From: Orientallactaga sibirica
Taxonomy: Eukaryota > Chordata > Mammalia > Rodentia > Dipodidae
Direction of reading: 5' to 3'
Assembly: GCA_036365145.1 (NCBI GenBank)
Contig: JAEOAD010000040.1
Location: 14,480,001 to 14,544,000, forward strand
Length of the DNA: 64,000 nt
This document shows positions 1 to 10,667 of the stretch, one piece after another. Every line of letters starts with the position of its first letter. Positions within the stretch are counted from its first letter, which is position 1. The notes under the pieces were generated by a model. That model had not been told where the DNA came from and made no database searches. It saw nothing but the letters and a program-made list of their open reading frames with translations. The position numbers and the translations under genes are program-made.

Positions 1-6
1 AGGGAT

Positions 7-647
7 TGTGGGTCCTCGCTACTCCTGGGGTCGTTGGCCACCGATGTCCCGGGTGCAGGAGGAGTTGGGGGAACAGGGCCTTGGAGCAGGTGAGTGAGCC
101 GGCAATGAACCACCTGATGGCCAGCACTCATTTATTCAAAACTGGAGTGGGTTTATACACATTTGAGAAAGGTTGGGAAGGCACACACTGATCATAAGGT
201 GATTGGATACAAAGGTTTATGGGTCACTAATTGGCTGGTGTTGGAAGGCAGAAGTTGCCAAGGAGGGAGATGGTAGAAGTGGCAGGAAAAGCTACGTGAC
301 TCCAGTCACATCTCGGATGGCTGCAGCTGCAGGGAGACTGTTTACTACCATATAAGGGTCTCTTGGGTAGTTGGCCACAAGGTCACAGGACTGTGGGGAA
401 AGCGGAACCTTGGGCTGTGGAATACTCGGGTGCTCTGGGAGAGGGGGAGGGCCCGTCGGTCCCGTTTCCTCTGAGCGAAGATGGGGCACACTATGACCTC
501 GCAAGAAGGGAGGGCCAGCTCCGGCGCCAGAGTGGGTTCCCAATGATAAGACCTGCTGCAACGCCCCCAGCCCAAGGTCTCCAGCCATGTCCAACAGCCC
601 AGGCCAGCTTCCTCACAGTCCCAGCCCACGTTTAGCAATGCCCAACA
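7..647 (-). mobile_element. Solo LTR of a class II-like endogenous retrovirus
   Basis: Read on the minus strand this starts TGTTGGGC and ends GGACCCACA, the TG...CA ends of an LTR. It is flanked by a perfect 6-bp direct repeat AGGGAT (1-6 and 648-653). Near the 3' part is a polyadenylation word (AATAAA, seen as tttatt on plus around 131) followed by a GC-rich U5-like stretch. No internal retroviral sequence is present, so it is a solo LTR left by LTR-LTR recombination. Six-base duplications are typical of ERVK/beta-like integrases; the class assignment rests on that and is inferred. Confidence 0.8.
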
Positions 648-659
648 AGGGATCATGAG

Positions 660-830
660 TTTGAGACCTGCCCTGGACTGGGCTATGTTGCAAGATTGTC
701 TCAAGAATGAACAAACAAGCTGGGTGTGGAGGCAGAAGTAGGAGGATCGCCGTGAGTTCGAGGCCACCCTGAGACTACATAGTGAATTCCAGGTCAACCT
801 GAGCTAGAGTGAGACCCTACCTCGAAAAAC
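660..830 (+). mobile_element. Old B1 3' piece followed by an internally deleted B1
   Basis: Bases 660-715 resemble the 3' third of an old B1 (gagtttgagacctgccctgg then gtctcaa). From 716 a younger B1 begins (gctgggtgtgg) but jumps directly to ggaggcagaagtaggaggatc, missing most of the 5' half including the cacctttaatcccagcac block. It ends at gagaccctacctcgaaaaa. Confidence 0.75.
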
Positions 831-884
831 CAATAAAATAAAATAAAATAAAATAAAAATAATAATAATAATAATAATAATAAA
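831..884. repeat. A-rich microsatellite (AAAAT)n then (AAT)n
   Basis: Tail of the preceding B1 expanded as about five aaaat units and then nine aat units. Confidence 0.9.
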
Positions 885-978
885 ATCCAAAAAGCTTTAC
901 ATCCATTACAGATGTTGAACTGTATCTCAGAATTAAATTCATGCTCGTGGCTTCTATCCCAGTTTGGATGTTTAACCT

Positions 979-1157
979 TTTTGTTTGTTTGTTTTTTGTT
1001 TGTTTGTTTGTTTGTTTGTTTTTGAGACAAGGTCTTGCTCTAGCCCAGGCTGACCTGGAATTTACTAGGTGGTCTCACACTGGTCTCGAACTCACAGCAA
1101 TGCTCCTACCCCTGCATTCTGAGCACTGGGATCAAAGATGGGCACCACCATGCCTGG
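979..1157 (-). mobile_element. B1 SINE with (TTTG)n tail
   Basis: Minus B1: a tttgtttg tract (979-1020) is the expanded tail, then gagacaaggtcttgctctagcccaggctg through ccaccatgcctgg. Full length with several substitutions. Confidence 0.88.
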
Positions 1158-1492
1158 AGTGTGATGTGGAACAATCGTGAATCCAGCTCCCAGAACTAAA
1201 AATCTTGGAGTCACCCTTGGCGAGATGACCACCTCCTTTGCCATCCTCACAGACGGATTCATCACCAGGTCTCCACAACATTTTACATCCTAACCACCTC
1301 TTAAATGTGTCTCTCGATGCCACCACAACTGCCATTCACCTGGTCCGCGAGTCCGTGATGCCTCTCCTGAAGCCTCTGGCTTGTGTTGTCCTCTTCTTTC
1401 TTCCTTTCCAGGGAACTCTTCGTGCCATTGCCAAAGAGAAATGAACAGAGATAAAAACGAAAAGGCAAGTCACTCCAAAAGCTTGACATAGA
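1158..1492. other. Diverged interspersed-repeat-like or single-copy stretch
   Basis: The order cttggagtcacccttgg, catcaccaggtctcc, acatcctaaccacctctt, accacaactgccattcacc reminds me of an old mammal-wide repeat 3' segment, but it is too diverged to name. No gene signal seen. Confidence 0.3.
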
Positions 1493-1685
1493 CATATTTT
1501 TAAACTGTTTATTTATTTGCGAAGAGAAAGAGATAGAAAGAAGGTATGGGTGAGGCAGGACTCTAGCTGCTGCAAACTCCTGACGCATGCACCACTTTGT
1601 GCATCTGGCTTTAATGTGAATACTGGGGAGTCGAACCCAGGCTGGTAGGATTTGCAAGCAAGCACTGAACCACCTTGCCAGTCCC
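1493..1685 (-). mobile_element. Type A tRNA-derived SINE, diverged
   Basis: Tail ttatttatttg at 1507, body ctgctgcaaactcctgacgc, and the inverted B box gagtcgaacccagg at 1628. The head ends gccagtccc. Many substitutions suggest an older copy. Confidence 0.8.
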
Positions 1686-1699
1686 AACATAAACATATG

Positions 1700-1885
1700 T
1701 AATATCAATTTAGAAAGAGAGAAAGGCAGATGGAGAAAGAATGGGAGTGCCAGAGCTTCTAGCCACTGCAAATGAACTCCAGATGCATGTACCACCATCT
1801 GGCTTATGTGGGTCCTGGGGAATCAAACCTGGGTCCTTTGGCTTTGCAGGCAAGTGTCTTAACTGCTAAGCCATCTCTCTGGCCC
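1700..1885 (-). mobile_element. Type A tRNA-derived SINE
   Basis: Body from gagagaaaggcag through the inverted B box gggaatcaaacctggg and the head gctaagccatctctctggccc. Adjacent to the preceding minus copy. Confidence 0.87.
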
Positions 1886-2084
1886 AAACTCATATTTGTG
1901 CTGATATAACTCATTGTACACCAGCACCCTGCCCTTTGTTGCCCAGCCATATAGCCCTTCTTGAATTTTCTTGACCATACATGCTTCTTGCCATTAGTAG
2001 GCTATTTCACACTCACTCCTCCGGCACTCCCATCTGCCTGGTTAAGCTGCTACAGTCTTTCAGATATCAGGTTCATGAACAAAA
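1886..2084. other. Single-copy stretch
   Basis: About 200 bases with no recognised repeat or coding signal. Confidence 0.5.
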
Positions 2085-2222
2085 CCAAAAACTGTAATCC
2101 TAGTACTCAGAAGGCTGAGATAAGAGGATCTCGGGATCTCAAGTTTAAGGTCAGTAAACTTTACACAGTGAATTTGAGGACAGCCTGGGCTACATAGTGG
2201 GACACTGTCTCCAAACGAAATA
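2085..2222 (+). mobile_element. Old B1-like SINE
   Basis: ctgtaatcctagtactcagaaggctgagat ... cagcctgggctacatagtgggacactgtctccaaa is a highly diverged B1 of the early (PB1D/B1F-like) kind, lacking the first bases. Confidence 0.65.
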
Positions 2223-2429
2223 AGACAAGAATCTCTCAGATCCATCCACACCCTCAAAATAGGCCCAGTCATTAGGTTATGTGTTTTCTTAGCATTCTCT
2301 GCTTTATACTTTCTCTTTGTAAACTTGATCGGAGTTTTGTATTTATTTATGGATATTTGATTATTATCTATCTTTGCTACCAATCTATATTCCAAGAAGA
2401 TAATAACCAAGTCTTTTTTTTTTTCATCT

Positions 2430-2495
2430 AAGAGCCGGCACAGTATACAGGAGGTGCTCAAAAAGATTACAGAATTCATGAATAAATGAATAAAA
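2430..2495 (+). mobile_element. MIR/L2-type 3' fragment
   Basis: gccggcacagtatacaggaggtgctcaaaaa ... gaataaatgaataaa follows the ancient mammalian pattern 'gcctggcacatagtaggtgctcaataaa'. Short and old. Confidence 0.5.
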
Positions 2496-2696
2496 TGACC
2501 CTGGCCAGTCAACCCAAGGAGAATATGATGGCTTGTGATCTGGAAATTGCTTACCTTGTATACTTTTCCCCTTTAGTTCCCTAAGATAGCTTCATTTCAC
2601 ATATAATGTGTTTTTACCCAGAGAGAAGAGTTCAATTTAAATCGAGGAGCTATTTCTTGACTCAAGAATATCAAGGAATCAAGCTCTCATTGCTTT

Positions 2697-2718
2697 CCTT
2701 TTCTTTTTTTTAAGACTT

Positions 2719-2765
<47 letters not shown>

Positions 2766-2957
2766 TTAGAGACAGAGAGAAGGAGAGAGATAGAGAGAGG
2801 GAGAGAGAATGGGCGTGCCAGAGCCTCCGGCCACTGCAAATGAACTGCAGACGCATGCGCCACCTTATGCATCTGGCTTACGTGGGACCTGGAGAATCGA
2901 ACCTGGCTCCTTAGGTTTCGCAGGCATGCGCCTTAACCACTAAGCCATCTCTCAGCC
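2697..2957 (-). mobile_element. Type A SINE with (ATTT)n tail
   Basis: A long atttattt run (about 2716-2768) is the tail; the body has the inverted B box gagaatcgaacctgg and ends agccatctctcagcc. Flanked by target duplication ctctcattgcttt (2684-2696 and 2958-2970). Confidence 0.93.
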
Positions 2958-3126
2958 CTCTCATTGCTTTTCTGAGAACTATGTCTTCAATGCTGCCATG
3001 TCTTTTGTCCCTGAAATGATCCAGCCTCTCCCCTCTTGGTGATGGTGCTAACTGCTAGGCAGTCATATGCACTGGTTGGTGCACCGCGCAGCAGTCTACC
3101 CCTGGCTTTCCAGGGAAAAGCTTTGA

Positions 3127-3350
3127 CTGGGGCTACAGAGATGGCTTAGCAGTTAAGCACTTGCCTGCAAAGTCTAAGGACCCAGGTTCCAATCTCCAGT
3201 ACTCACATAAGCCAGATGCACAAGGTGGTGCATGCTTCTGAGTTTGCAATGGCTGGAGGCACTGGCATGCCTATCTCATTCTCTCTCTCTCTCTCTCCCC
3301 ATTTCTCTCTCTAATAAATAAATAAATAAAATATTTTTAAAATATTTTTT
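3127..3350 (+). mobile_element. Type A SINE
   Basis: Head ggggctacagagatggcttagcagttaag (A box), B box ggttccaatctcc, CT tract 3277-3312, tail (aataa)n. Confidence 0.9.
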
Positions 3351-4994
3351 AAAGCATCTGCCAATATCTGAGGTGCAAACAGTTTGACCTTCCTCCTTTT
3401 CAAGCTCCCAAGCAGATGGCTGTGAAAAGAGAGCTGAGGAAGAGACAGACAAACTTGCTTTTCCAAAAGCGTCTCTTGTTTCACAGTCACTGTGATCCCA
3501 TGCTGAGAGAGTGGGCTAGCCGACAAGGAAACATTCTAGAGAGCAAACACTATGCTCTTCCATGTTGAAAGCAGAGGCACTGTGGGAAAATGAGGCCCAG
3601 TCACCCCTCTCCCAACCAGGAGAGGTCAGTTCAACTACCTCACAGCTAAATCTGCATAGCTTCCAGCCTCTGCCTCTTGGTTTTGATATACACTGTAAGA
3701 TTTCTATAGACGTGGTACAGGGGAAATAGGTTTTTTCTCCAGTTTGGCCAAATGTAAATAAACCCTTCCTCCTTTTTCCAATTTCTGTTTCCTAATTTAT
3801 TTTGGAATGTGAGAAAACTAAGGCAAGTGTGTTCTGGACCTGAGTGACCAGTCACACCGTCGGATCTCACGGACATTGGCCTCCAGGATTATCTCCCCCC
3901 CCCATACCCCTTCACTAAATATAGGTCGCTCTTGCCCCTGTCCAACTTCACGGTTCTTTTCTCATTTTTCAGATCTTTTCATCAGGGAGAGATTGCTGTT
4001 TGGAATGCAGAAGCATTGAGAAAAGTTCTATTTCCATTCCCAAGGCGAAATTGCCATTTCTGTCATGAACTCTAATCAGCAAGCATAAGGCGGGGCGGGG
4101 TTCAACCGTGTCGGGGGTGCTCGACAAAGATCGGCACCAGGCAGTAAACCCCATCAAAAGAGAAATACAAGCTGGGGAATCTACCACAAGTAAACATTCT
4201 TCACAACCACTGTTTACCAACAGTTTCCAACACCCTCCAGGAGCCGGTTGGCACCGCAGTGTTTAAGCAAAGGATTAGGGAGAGGGCATGAGTCCTGAGG
4301 GAGAGGGCTCGCCGGGGCATATGTTTCTCCAGCATTAACTTGTCAACAAAATGAAACCTTCACTCCACCCCAGAGCCCAGCTTCCCAGCCAACGTTAGAC
4401 ACTCACGTGTGCTGGCAGAGATAAAAGTCGACAATAAAGGCACACATGTCACATCTTCTGCAATATGCCATGCCCACGGCTGCTTGGGTGTGGTAACCCC
4501 AGCCTGCTGGAAATCCTTATGGTAAACACACCACCAAGTCCCTCGCTTGATCTGTAGCTGATGGCAGGGGAACGGTACGTTGCTTCTGAAAGCTATGATA
4601 GCAAAGGCAGCCAGGGCCCCAACTGTTTGTTCAATGTCTAATGATTAACAGGGGCCCAGCCCCGGCCTTTGGGCTGCCACTCAGGGAAGTCTGTTTAGTA
4701 AACAGTCAACCACCAATCTCTTGAGCAGGTTGAACAGATGGCTCCAGGGTTTAGACCAACTGTGTCTCCCTCCGTTGCACACATGAAATTTAAGAAAAGC
4801 GTGAACACAAGCACTGTCACGACAGCCCTGCCAACGTGAGGGGCTCCAGTGTCCAGGGCGATGAGATCTGAGCACGAAGCCAGAGAGTCTTTGAGGAGTG
4901 GGTCTGAATTCATTCGATTGGCTGTGTGTGACTGAAGACTGAGCAGAAGGGAGTGAAATCTCCATCGAGGAGACTTTCTTTTCTGCACAGCCGT
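3351..4994. other. Repeat-poor single-copy stretch
   Basis: About 1.6 kb without any recognised repeat, unusual here. Open frames inside are under 120 codons, overlap on the same strand and match nothing I know, so I call no gene. It could hold conserved noncoding sequence; that would need a cross-species alignment. Confidence 0.5.
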
Positions 4995-5163
4995 GATGGA
5001 GAGATGGCTCAGGGGTTAAGGCGCTTGTCTGCAAAGCCTAAGGGCTGAGGTTCAATTCCCAGGACCCACGTAAGCGAGATGCACATGGTGGCACATGTTT
5101 ACTTGCAGTGGCTGGAGTCCCTAGTGCGCCCTCTCTCTCTCTCTATCAAAAATAAATAAATAA
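4995..5163 (+). mobile_element. Type A SINE, short CT tract
   Basis: gatggagagatggctcaggggttaaggcgc carries the A box; B box ggttcaattccc at 5049; ends tctctatcaaaaataaataaataa. The next SINE starts at once. Confidence 0.9.
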
Positions 5164-5405
5164 GGCCTGGAGAGATGGCTTAGTGGTTAAGCGCTTGCCT
5201 GCAAAGCCTAAGGACCCCAATTTGAGGCTCGGTTCCCCAGGACCCACATAAGCCAGATGCACAAAGGTGGTGCATGCATCTGGAGTTCGTTTGCAGTGTC
5301 TGGAGGCCCTGGAGCTCCCATTCTCTCTCTATCTATCTGCCTCTTTCTGTCTCTGTCTGTCTGTCGCTCTCAACTAAATCAATAAAAAATAATAAATAAA
5401 TAAGT
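5164..5405 (+). mobile_element. Type A SINE
   Basis: ggcctggagagatggcttagtggttaag head; a short duplication around the B box (ccaatttgaggctcggttcc); TCTG/CT-rich tract 5322-5371; tail aataaataaataag. Confidence 0.9.
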
Positions 5406-5502
5406 AGCAAAATTAGCACAGCAAGCAAGCAAGCCACGAGGGCAGCCAGGCTCGGGGATCTTGACGGTGAACCCAATGATTGCAGGTACTTAAGAAAGTC
5501 TC

Positions 5503-5864
5503 TGTGATGAAGTCTGCAGCAGTTCCCTTCTCATGGATGGGACAAAACACCCGATCCAAAGCAGCTGATGGGAGACAAGGGTTTATTTCAACTTACAGTC
5601 TTGACGGGATGTTTCATCATGGCGGGGAAAGCACGGCAGAGCAGAGGCTGGCCGTCCCATCACATCTCATCAGCTGGGAGGAAGCAGCCAGAGTGAGCAA
5701 GTGCACACCTAGTAGGGTGGGACTAATAACCTTAAGGCCCGCCCCAGTGACACACCTCCTCCAGCAAGGCTGCACCTCCCAAAGGCTCCACCAGCGAGAG
5801 GCTGGGTTCAAGGCTTAATCACAAACACATGAGGAGATGGGAGGCATTTCTCATTCAAACTACA
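5503..5864 (-). mobile_element. ERVL-MaLR LTR (ORR1-like), solo
   Basis: On the minus strand it reads tgtagtttgaatgagaaatgcc ... with the GGTGTGTCACTGGGGCGGGCC block and the reversed 'gggtttatttcaacttacag' segment (5578-5598), the signature of rodent ORR1/MT LTRs. The plus-side edge near 5503 is approximate and no clear target duplication was found. Confidence 0.7.
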
Positions 5865-5957
5865 ATGCTTGGCTTGCCTGCCTACCTACCACAGAATTTT
5901 TCCTTCCTGTTCTAGATTCCAAATGTAGCAAAAAAAAACAAACAAAAACCTTCTAGG

Positions 5958-6101
5958 GAGCCGGGCGTGGTGGCGCACGCCTTTAATCCCAGTTCTCAGG
6001 AAGCCAAGGTAGGAGGATCTCCATGAGTTCATGGCCAGCCTGGGACTACCTAGTGAATTCCAGGTCAGCCTGGGCTAGAGTGAGACCCTACCTCAAAAAC
6101 A
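5958..6101 (+). mobile_element. B1 SINE
   Basis: gccgggcgtggtggcgcacgcc start, ends gagaccctacctcaaaaac. Near full length. Confidence 0.92.
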
Positions 6102-6161
6102 ACCTACCTTTTAGGGGCTGGGTAATGAATATGTCACACATAATAAAAAGATGGGAGATCT

Positions 6162-6452
6162 GGGCTGGAGAGATGGCTTAGCGGTTAAGGCGCCTGCCTC
6201 CTAAGCCTAAGAACGCTGGTTCCAACTCCAGTGGTTCCAATCTCCAGGTCCCACATTTAGCCAGATGCAAAGTGACACAAGGGCGCAATGCCACATGTGA
6301 CCACAAGGGGATGCACACATCTGGATTTCATTTTCAGCAGCTGACAGACTGCTTGCCCGCCCATTCTCTATCTGTCTCCCTCTCCCTCTCTCTCTGTCTG
6401 TTTCTCTCTCTGTCTCTCTCTAAAAATAAAAAATAAAAAAAAATTTAAAAAG
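6162..6452 (+). mobile_element. Type B SINE (CTCF-like block degraded)
   Basis: Head gggctggagagatggcttagcggttaaggcgcctgcc, duplicated 'ggttcca..ctccag' segments, then ccacaaggggatgc at 6301-6314 where other copies have ccacaagggggcgc. Flanked by aaaaagatgggagatct / aaaaagacaggagatct. Confidence 0.9.
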
Positions 6453-6505
6453 ACAGGAGATCTTCTCTTCCACCATCTTTGCCCTGCCCTGATCATGTTA
6501 CCTCC

Positions 6506-7100
6506 TGTGCCAGTCTGCTTTCCGTTACTATGACAAATTGCACAAGGTAACCCATCTAAAATGAAGGAAGGTTCCTTTTGATTTATGGTTCCATGGTCTG
6601 TTGGTCCCATTACTCTGGGGCCTGCGTGGAGGCAGTGCATCCTGTGCATGGGCATGGCAGAGGAGGACCATAGCTTCATGGTGGCTGAGAAGTGGAAGGC
6701 ACAGGGGCTGAGGAAATGGCTTAGTGGTTAAGGTATTTGCCTTGTGAAGCCCAAGAACCCAGGTTCAATTTCCCAGGACCCACATAAGCCAGATGCACAA
6801 AGGGGCGCATGTGTCTGGAGTTCGTTTGCAGTGGCTGGAGGCCCTGGAGTGCCCATTCTCTCTTTCTCTCTATCTGCCTCTTCCTTCCTTTCTCTCTCTT
6901 TCTCTCTCTCTCAAATAAATAAATAAATAATAATAAAAATTTTTAAAGTTGAAGACACAGGAAGGGGCTGGGTCCCAATATCTCCTTCAAAGGAACATTC
7001 AGAATGATCTGCCATTAGGCCCTGCCTCCTAATAGGACCATAGGCTAGTGACCACATTTTTACACGAGGGCCTTGGTAGACATTTACCCAAACCATAACA
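6506..7100 (-). mobile_element. MaLR-like LTR split by a SINE
   Basis: Minus-strand ends TGTTATGGTTTGGG ... GGCACA. The plus-strand order cttccgttactatgac, ccatggtctgttgg, catggcagagga, ccctgcctcctaatagg, aaaccataaca is that of rodent/mammalian MaLR LTRs. Flanks cctcc (6501-6505) and cctct (7101-7105) fit a 5-bp target duplication with one change. A type A SINE interrupts it. Confidence 0.65.
6705..6950 (+). mobile_element. Type A SINE inside the LTR
   Basis: ggggctgaggaaatggcttagtggttaag to the (aaataa)n tail. Target duplication gaaggcacag / gaagacacag (6695-6704, 6951-6960). Confidence 0.92.
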
Positions 7101-7297
7101 CCTCTCTCCCTTACATTTGTAAAATGAGCATGGGCCTGATTTTGTGTATTTCTTATGGATGTTCCTAGCATAAATGAAAGATGTCCTCTAGGCAAAAGGT
7201 CACCCTGACGTCGGGTTTTGGGGCCCCAATCTAGTCACAACAAATGCTGCAATGGGCTCTAAAGGAAATAAATAACGCAGACACAACCATCACTCCA

Positions 7298-7687
7298 TGT
7301 ACAGACAGCTTTAGGTCACTGGGATGAAATTCCAGACCAGGCACAGGTATGGAGGAAGGGATTTACTGAAGATAGAGGGGAAGTTCCATAATGGCAGAAG
7401 AAGCTGGTCTGCTTTCACAGGTCCAAGCAGAGAGAGAAAAGCCACAAGCCACCAACACCAGTACACGAAAGCGCACTTCAGGAGCTCCAGGCACAGCTCA
7501 AGCACTCTGCACATCTTTAGACTGGAATTCCAGATTCACGCCCCCTTACCCCCCCCCAAAAACCTTAGGGCTAGACACTAGGATCCACCCACAGTGACAC
7601 CTCCTCCATCCAGGTGGCTGCACATCTAAATTACAAACTTTAATACAATCCTGAATATATTGGGGGTCATCCGTTCAAACTACCACA
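7298..7687 (-). mobile_element. Solo MaLR LTR related to the 30.3-kb element
   Basis: 390 bp, minus-strand ends TGTGGTAGTTTGAA ... TGTACA, with a perfect 5-bp duplication CTCCA (7293-7297 and 7688-7692). It aligns along its length to the 392-bp LTRs at 30316 and 31932 (shared cagaccaggcacag, ggaagttccataa, cctgaatatattgggg). Moderately diverged, so an older member of the same family. Confidence 0.85.
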
Positions 7688-7966
7688 CTCCATAATGAGA
7701 TAAACTTCTGCCTCAACCAGAAACACAAAGCAAGAGATATGCAACATATATATGATACTAAAGTCAAGCTATAGAAGGAGAGGGCAAACTGCTGCCCACT
7801 AAAATGATTGGCGACGCAGACACTGTCCTCAACATCAACAAGACAGACCTCCTGAGCTCTCCATGGAAACAGGGGTTCTGCATTCAAAACCTGATGAGCC
7901 TGGTTGAAATAGTCACATTTCAGGGAGGATGATGTCAGAGGGGAATGAAACAAGCTCCTTTTCTTT

Positions 7967-8188
7967 CTGTTTTTTTTTTATGTTTTATTTATTTATTTGC
8001 AAGGAGAGAGAGGCTGAGAAAGAGAGACAGAGAGAATGGGCATACCCGGGCCTCCAGCCACTGCAAATGAACTCTGGACGCATGGGCCACTTTGTGTGTC
8101 TGGCTTTACGTGGGCACTGGGGAATCAAACCCAGGCCGTCAGACTTCACAAGCTTGTGCCTTATCAGCTGAGCCATCTCTCCAGCCCA
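7967..8188 (-). mobile_element. Type A SINE
   Basis: T-run and ttatttatttatttg tail, inverted B box gggaatcaaacccagg, head ctgagccatctctccagccc. Target duplication agctccttttcttt (7953-7966 and 8191-8204). Confidence 0.92.
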
Positions 8189-8299
8189 CGAGCTCCTTTT
8201 CTTTACACACATGAAACTACAAATCAAAATTCTAAAATGCATAAAAATTAAATCTGAACAAGACAGCCAACAACATAAAATTCAGATCAGTTCATTTCT

Positions 8300-8503
8300 T
8301 TTATTTTTTAGAATATCTTGTTTATTTATCTGAGCGAGAGGTTGAGAGAGCACGAGAGCGCGCCAGGGCCTCCAGACATTGTAAACAAACTCCAGAAGCA
8401 TGTGCTATCATGTGCATCTGGTTTACATGGGTACTGGGAAATCAAACCTGGGTCCTTAGGCTTTGCAAGCAAGTACCTTACCTCTAAGCCATCTCTCCAG
8501 CCC
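8300..8503 (-). mobile_element. Type A SINE
   Basis: From ttattttttagaatatc to gccatctctccagcccc; inverted B box gaaatcaaacctgggtcc. Flanks agatcagttcattt / agatcaactcattt. Confidence 0.9.
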
Positions 8504-8689
8504 CAAGATCAACTCATTTTCAAAAACTATTCATTTATTATAATTACTAGAATAGTCATAATGTAACTATTTACTATGATTTCATTAGCGCCTATTCAAA
8601 TGGACCCACCCGAAAGTGATTATGTCAGTATGTTTAAGGACCTCTAGGAAATAAAGGACAAGCTATAAAAAAATAATAAAAGATCTTGG

Positions 8690-8985
8690 GCTAGAGAGAT
8701 GGCTTAGGGGTTAAGGCGCCTGCCTCCTAAGCCTAAGAACACTGGTTCCAATCTCCAGTGGTTCCAATCTCCAGGTCCCACGTTTAGCCAGATGTAAAGT
8801 GACGCAAGGGGTGCAATGCTGCACTTGACCACAAGGGGGCGCACACATCTGGATTTCGTTCGCAGCAGCTGAGACACTGCTGGGGCACCCAACTCTGTCT
8901 TCCTCTCCCTCCCTCTCTCTGTCTCTCTCTGTGTCTCTCTCCAAAAAAATAATAAAATAATAATAATAATAATAATAAAAGATCT
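8690..8985 (+). mobile_element. Type B SINE with an intact CTCF-like block
   Basis: Head gggctagagagatggcttaggggttaagg, double ggttccaatctccag, ccacaagggggcgc at 8829-8842, tail (aataat)n. Target duplication aaaagatctt on both sides. Confidence 0.93.
8829..8842 (+). promoter_or_regulatory. CTCF-like motif in a type B SINE
   Basis: ccacaagggggcgc matches the CTCF core CCASYAGRKGGCRS except one base (A at the Y position). Binding is not known. Confidence 0.45.
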
Positions 8986-9397
8986 TAAGACAAATAGGAA
9001 AAAGAGGAGGAGGACAGAAGAGAGGAGGAGGAAGATGATATGGATTTTAGAAAGTCACTCAGAAATCCCCTAATGACTTCTAGTCTCACATGTAGTATAT
9101 GAGAGTTTAGAAGCCATCATTCCTATTTATGCACAAGAGCTCAGCCAACTCAAAACCAGCTTTTCCTGAGTCTGTTGGAGAACCAGTGAGACGTGTGCAT
9201 CTGGGAGTGTGATGTGGGGAAGACACCAGGCTGTAATTGGTTAGGAACACTTGGATGGTAATTGTTGTGGTCATCTTTGTGCTGCTGGAACAGAACACCC
9301 AACCAAAAGCAGCTGATGGGAGGAAAGGGTTTATTTTGGCTTATGGTCTTGAGGGGAAGCTTTATAATGGCATGGTAGAGCAGTGACTGGACATCAC

Positions 9398-9647
9398 TTT
9401 ATTATTATTATTATTTTATTTGGGAGAGACAGAGAAAGAGAGGGGGGAGACAGACAGAGAATGGGCGCACCAGCAGCCTCTCAGCTGCTGTGAACAAACT
9501 CCAGATGCGGGCGCCCCCTTGTGGGCAAGTGTGGCATTGCGCCCTTGCGTCACTACGTCTGGCTAAACGTGGGACCTGGAGAATCGAACAGACATTCTTA
9601 GGCTTAGCAGGCAGGTGCCTTAACCCACTAAGTCATCTCTCCAGCCC
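9398..9647 (-). mobile_element. Type B SINE inside the LTR
   Basis: Tail ttattattatt, inverted CTCF-like block gcgcccccttgtgg at 9511-9524, head agtcatctctccagccc. Target duplication tggacatcac (9388-9397, 9648-9657). Confidence 0.93.
9511..9524 (-). promoter_or_regulatory. CTCF-like motif in a type B SINE
   Basis: Reverse complement is ccacaagggggcgc, identical to the copy at 8829. Confidence 0.45.
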
Positions 9648-9874
9648 TGGACATCACGTTTTGCCACAGCAGCTGGCAGCAAGCAACAAGAGAGTGAGTC
9701 GAGCTCTCATAAAAGTGAAGCTGGACTATTCAAACCAAGCCCTTGGCAACACACCTCCTCCAACAAGGCTCCACCTTCCAATTTGCCACCAACTAGGGAG
9801 CAAACATTGAAAACACCGATTTTATGTGGGGGCGGGGAGGAGTGAGGACAGCTGATTCAAACCACCACAGTCAT

Positions 9875-10232
9875 TTCAATGAATTGCTAGAGAAGGAGAT
9901 GGAACTAAAGTCTGGTGTAAAACCCAGGCCCAGCCTCAGGAGGCCCCAACACTTCCGTAACATTTCCCTCTAGGAACAGCTCTGGTTCTCGAGCTTACAA
10001 TAGGAGAAAGATGCCTCGTGGCTCTGGCCAAAGGAGGAGAAGAATGACTTCTCAGAATATCTCCCACTGTTTTCCTCCCACAGCAAATCTTCCTCGGGGG
10101 AGGATATTTCTCCATCCCAGCCTTGCTCAGGCCCCGTGTTTTACCAGAGAGGGTGCAGAAATTGGGGTACACTTGTGAAGATCTCGGCCCAGGGACACAG
10201 GCCCACTGAGAAGCTGAGATTTAACCATAAGG
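9875..10232. other. Single-copy stretch
   Basis: About 360 bases, no recognised repeat or gene. Confidence 0.5.
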
Positions 10233-10249
10233 TTTTAGAATACCTTTCT

Positions 10250-10482
10250 TTCATTTATTTATTTATATATTTTTGAAAATTTTTATTTATTTATTTGACA
10301 AAGAGAGAGAGAGAAAAGAGAGAGAGAGAGAATGGGCACACCAGGGCCTCCAGCCACTGCAAGCCAACTCCAGACACATATGCCCCCTTGTGCATCTGGC
10401 TAACGTGGGTCCTGGGGAATCAAACTGAGGTCCTTAGGCTTTGCAGGCAAACACCTTAACCACTAAGCCATCCCTCCAGCCC
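10250..10482 (-). mobile_element. Type A SINE
   Basis: Tail ttatttatttg, body ccagggcctccagccactgc, head gccatccctccagccc. Flanked by tttagaatacctttctt and tttagaataccttttctt. Confidence 0.93.
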
Positions 10483-10502
10483 TTTAGAATACCTTTTCTT
10501 AA

Positions 10503-10667
10503 ATTTGTTTGTTTGTTTGTTTGTTTTTTTGCGAGGTAGGGTCTCACACTGATTCAGGCTGACCTGGAATTAACTATGTAGTCTCAGGGTGGCCTTGAAC
10601 TCTCGGCGATCCTCCTACCTCTGCCTCCCGAGTGCTGGGATTAAAGGCGTGCGCCACCACGCCCGGC
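10503..10667 (-). mobile_element. B1 SINE
   Basis: ttgtttgtttgtt tail, gcgaggtagggtctcac to accacgcccggc. Its 3' flank tagaatacctttt (10668-10680) is a third copy of the sequence flanking the neighbouring SINE. Confidence 0.93.

Larger units (their letters stand above)
9263..9869 (-). mobile_element. ERVL-MaLR LTR (ORR1/MT-like) split by a type B SINE
   Basis: Plus-strand reading tgttgtggtcatc ... gggtttattttggcttatggtcttgagggg ... ttcaaaccaccaca. Flanks gtaat (9258-9262) and gtcat (9870-9874) fit a 5-bp duplication with one change. Same group as the LTRs at 49.7 and 50.3 kb. Confidence 0.8.

Noticed and set aside
1301..1798. 165-codon minus frame
   Set aside because: Covers two SINE copies; shadow of repeats.
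6368..6679. 103-codon minus frame
   Set aside because: Antisense of a type B SINE and an LTR.
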